A stretch of 64,000 nucleotides of DNA, taken from assembly GCF_025972045.1 (NCBI RefSeq), contig NZ_JAPDHX010000004.1, positions 124,001-188,000 of the forward strand, given 5' to 3'. This DNA comes from Micropruina sonneratiae. GTDB lineage: Bacteria; Actinomycetota; Actinomycetes; Propionibacteriales; Propionibacteriaceae. The translations under genes and the position numbers were made by a program. Positions 61,650 through 64,000 of this stretch are shown here, one piece after another. Every line of letters begins with the position of its first letter. Position 1 is the first letter of the stretch. The notes beneath the pieces were generated by a model that was not told where the DNA came from, did not search any database, and saw nothing but the letters and a program-made list of their open reading frames with translations.

Positions 61650-63952
61650 CAGCGCACGCCGACGGGGCTGCCGTCGGTCGGCTCGAGCCGGACGACGACG
61701 GATTTCGACGTCGGCGTCCCCGATTCGTCGGCGACCGAGTCGAGCGGCACCAGCAGGTTCGTCTCCGGGAAGTAGGACGCCACGCAGCCCCGGGCCGTCT
61801 GATAGTCGACGAGCCGGAAACCGATCGCCCGGCGCTCCTCGACGCCGTCGGGGCCGGTCCAGGTCGACACCAGGTCGACGATGTCACCGTCGGCGAAACC
61901 GGCCCTGGCCCGGTCGTCGGGATGGATGAAGACCACCCGGCGGCCTGCGGTGATGCCGCGGTACACGTCGTCCATGCCGTAGATGGTGGTGTTGAACTGG
62001 TCGTGGCTACGGATCGTCTGCAGCAGCAGGTGACCGTCGGGCACCTCGACGATCTCGAGCTCGTTGACGGTGAACCGGGCCTTGCCGGTGCGGGTGTTGA
62101 AGGTGCGCGAGTCGCGCGGCCCGTTGGGCAGCGCGAAACCCTGCGGGTCGGTCACCTTGCGCTCGAAGTCGTCGAACCCGGGCACGACCGCCTCGATGTG
62201 GCTGCGGATCGCGGCGTAGTCGCCACGCATCGCCGCCCAGTCGATCCCGTGGGCTTCACCCAGGGTGCGTTCGGCCAGGGTGCAGACGATGTCGACCTCG
62301 GAACGCAACTCGCCGGACGCCGGGTCGAGACGTCCACGGGAGGCGTGCACCATGCCCATCGAGTCCTCGACGGTGACGAACTGCTCGCGGCCGCCGGTCT
62401 GGTCGCGTTCGGTGCGCCCCAGCGTGGGCAGGATGAGCGCGCGGCGCCCGGTGACGGCGTGCGAACCGTTGAGTTTGGTCGACACGTGCACGGTCAGCCC
62501 CACGTTGCGCATCGCCCGCTCGGTCACCTCGGTGTCGGGTGTGGCGCGGACGAAGTTGCCGCCGACGGCGAGGAACACCCCGCACCGGCCGTCACGCATC
62601 CGGCGGATCGCCTCGACCACGTCGGCGCCGTGCTCGCGCGGCGGCTCGAACCCGAACCTGGCCTGCAGCGAATCGAGAAAGGCCTGCGGGGGCCGCTCGT
62701 TGATCCCGACCGTGCGGTCGCCCTGCACATTGGAGTGGCCGCGCACCGGGCAGGCGCCTGCACCGGGGCGTCCGACGTTGCCGCGCAGCAGCAGGAAGTT
62801 GACGATCTCGCGGATGGTGGGCACCGAGTTCTTGTGCTGGGTGAGACCCATCGCCCAGCAGACCACGATCGAGGACGCCGCTCGCACCTGCTCGGCCACC
62901 CGCTCGAAATCGGCCCGGGTGAGCCCGCTGGCCCGCTCGAGGTCGGCCCAGTCGAGACCCTCGAGGTGCGCCCGGGCCTCGTCGTACCCGCTGGTGTGCT
63001 CGGCGATGAACGGGTGATCGAGGGCGTCGGCGTCGATCAGCAGCTTGTTGAGGCCGGCGAAGAACGCCAGGTCGCCGTTGAGCCTGATCTGGACATAGTC
63101 GTCGGTCAGTTCGACGCCGCCGAGCAGCACCCCCTTGACCGTCTGCGGGTTGCGGAACCCCTTCAGTCCGGCCTCGATGAGCGGGTTGACGGCGATGATC
63201 CGGCCCCCGTTGGCCTTCACCTTCTCGAGGCTGGAGAGCATCCGCGGATGGTTGGTGCCCGGGTTCTGGCCGGCGATGATCACCAGGTCGGAGTTTTCGA
63301 CGTCGGTGAGCGTGACGGTGCCCTTGCCGATGCCCAGCGTGTGCCCGAGGGCGGCGCCGGAGGACTCGTGACACATGTTCGAGCAGTCGGGCAGGTTGTT
63401 GGTGCCGAAGGCACGGACGAACAGCTGGTAGGCGAAGGCCGCCTCGTTCGAGGTGCGGCCGGAGGTGTAGAAGATGGCCTCGTCGGGGTCGTCGAGGGCC
63501 TGCAGCGACTCGGCGATGAGGTCGAAGGCGGCGTCCCAGGCGATCGGTTCGTAGTGCGTGCCGCCCTCGCGCAGCAGCATCGGCTCAGTCAGCCGACCGC
63601 GCTGGCCCAGCCAGTGGTCGGAGCGGGTGGCCAGGTCGGCGACGGAGTGTTCGGCGAAGAAGTCACGCGTGACCCGTCGCAGGGTCGCCTCCTCGGCCAC
63701 GGCCTTGGCGCCGTTCTCGCAGAACTCGGCCAGGTGCCGGTGGGACGGATCGGGCCAGGCGCAGCCAGGGCAGTCGAAGCCCTCCCGCTGGTTGACCCGG
63801 GCAAGGGTCAACACGGTGCGCGCGACGCCCATCTGCGCCGTCGACATCGCCAACGCCCGGACGACGCCGGGCACGCCGGCCCCGTAGGTCTTCGGGTGGC
63901 CGATCGCCAGCAGAGCGTCGCCGGCGTCCTCGGCGGGTGCCTTCTTCGCCAT
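61649..63952 (-). CDS. FdhF/YdeP-family molybdopterin oxidoreductase
   Basis: 767-residue bis-MGD enzyme of the FdhF/YdeP group. The N-terminal FDCPGCAWPDP plus a later Cys gives an incomplete-looking [4Fe-4S] region; the molybdopterin domain has YTSGRTSNEAAFAYQL, CSNMCHESSGAALGHTLG and the dinucleotide-binding segment VIIAGQNPGTNHPRM. It is not a classical formate dehydrogenase: no selenocysteine or NAD-binding partner is visible, and the substrate of YdeP-type proteins is unsettled. The ATG has GAGGAGGGG upstream. The partner fdhD gene follows by TGATG overlap. The remaining 48 bases of the window hold nothing more. Confidence 0.87.
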   Translation of the reverse strand: MAKKAPAEDAGDALLAIGHPKTYGAGVPGVVRALAMSTAQMGVARTVLTLARVNQREGFDCPGCAWPDPSHRHLAEFCENGAKAVAEEATLRRVTRDFFAEHSVADLATRSDHWLGQRGRLTEPMLLREGGTHYEPIAWDAAFDLIAESLQALDDPDEAIFYTSGRTSNEAAFAYQLFVRAFGTNNLPDCSNMCHESSGAALGHTLGIGKGTVTLTDVENSDLVIIAGQNPGTNHPRMLSSLEKVKANGGRIIAVNPLIEAGLKGFRNPQTVKGVLLGGVELTDDYVQIRLNGDLAFFAGLNKLLIDADALDHPFIAEHTSGYDEARAHLEGLDWADLERASGLTRADFERVAEQVRAASSIVVCWAMGLTQHKNSVPTIREIVNFLLLRGNVGRPGAGACPVRGHSNVQGDRTVGINERPPQAFLDSLQARFGFEPPREHGADVVEAIRRMRDGRCGVFLAVGGNFVRATPDTEVTERAMRNVGLTVHVSTKLNGSHAVTGRRALILPTLGRTERDQTGGREQFVTVEDSMGMVHASRGRLDPASGELRSEVDIVCTLAERTLGEAHGIDWAAMRGDYAAIRSHIEAVVPGFDDFERKVTDPQGFALPNGPRDSRTFNTRTGKARFTVNELEIVEVPDGHLLLQTIRSHDQFNTTIYGMDDVYRGITAGRRVVFIHPDDRARAGFADGDIVDLVSTWTGPDGVEERRAIGFRLVDYQTARGCVASYFPETNLLVPLDSVADESGTPTSKSVVVRLEPTDGSPVGVR

Positions 63953-64000
63953 GTCCCCTCCTCGGGCCGATGCGTCGATCCTGCCTGTGGATCGCTGCCG

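Overview
The window is about 70% G+C, densely packed, and rich in GTG/TTG starts and in leaderless-looking promoters (TANNNT followed 6-8 bases later by the start codon). HspR-type control of clpB (a HAIR site), a class E type sortase, and DUF3151, DUF3048 and CGNR proteins point to an actinobacterium. Gene content and order suggest the order Propionibacteriales; this is inference from gene content, not a database match. I found no rRNA or tRNA genes, CRISPR array, intact insertion sequence or replication origin.

Layout. 1-13.5 kb: housekeeping genes with four purine genes (purC, purB, purD, purA) interspersed with a RIO1-type kinase, an HSL-type esterase, a DUF3048 lipoprotein, two methyltransferases, a divergent CGNR regulator/EamA exporter pair and the remnant of a BadF-type sugar kinase. 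13.5-24.6 kb: DUF3151, an Acg-like protein, amylosucrase, class II aldolase, TrmH and DedA, LemA, pyrE, a class E sortase whose membrane anchor and catalytic domain lie in different frames, a spermidine-synthase-like protein and a CPBP protease. 24.6-26.7 kb: a small membrane protein followed by an RCK-gated ion channel. 26.8-33.2 kb: one minus-strand operon for sulfate activation and sulfation (tauE-like, cysC, cysQ, cysD, cysN, sulfotransferase). 33.4-40.1 kb: clpB with its HAIR operator, a methyltransferase, an OmpA-type lipoprotein and malic enzyme.

40.3-56.4 kb is the most interesting part: a sugar-utilisation locus built around a divergent promoter at 48.3-48.4 kb. Leftward run a binding protein, two permeases, a double ATPase (Opp/Dpp type), a LacI regulator and a PF10091/GH144-like protein. 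Rightward run a GH94 phosphorylase resembling 1,2-beta-oligoglucan phosphorylase, a GH3 beta-glucosidase and an unusual GH35 protein, with overlapping stop and start codons. None of the enzymes has a signal peptide. The likely scheme is ABC import of beta-linked gluco-oligosaccharides (best guess beta-1,2-glucan fragments), then phosphorolysis, hydrolysis and transfer in the cytoplasm, controlled by the LacI protein at an 18-bp palindrome.

56.4-64 kb: an alkyltransferase-like DNA repair protein with a helix-hairpin-helix tail, a Dabb protein, a coiled-coil protein, a sugar porter plus PfkB kinase operon with a candidate operator, and fdhD with a YdeP-type molybdoenzyme. Several palindromic or REP-like elements are scattered through the window, including a 100-bp hairpin at 13.7 kb and a perfect 36-bp palindrome inside the GH94 coding sequence.
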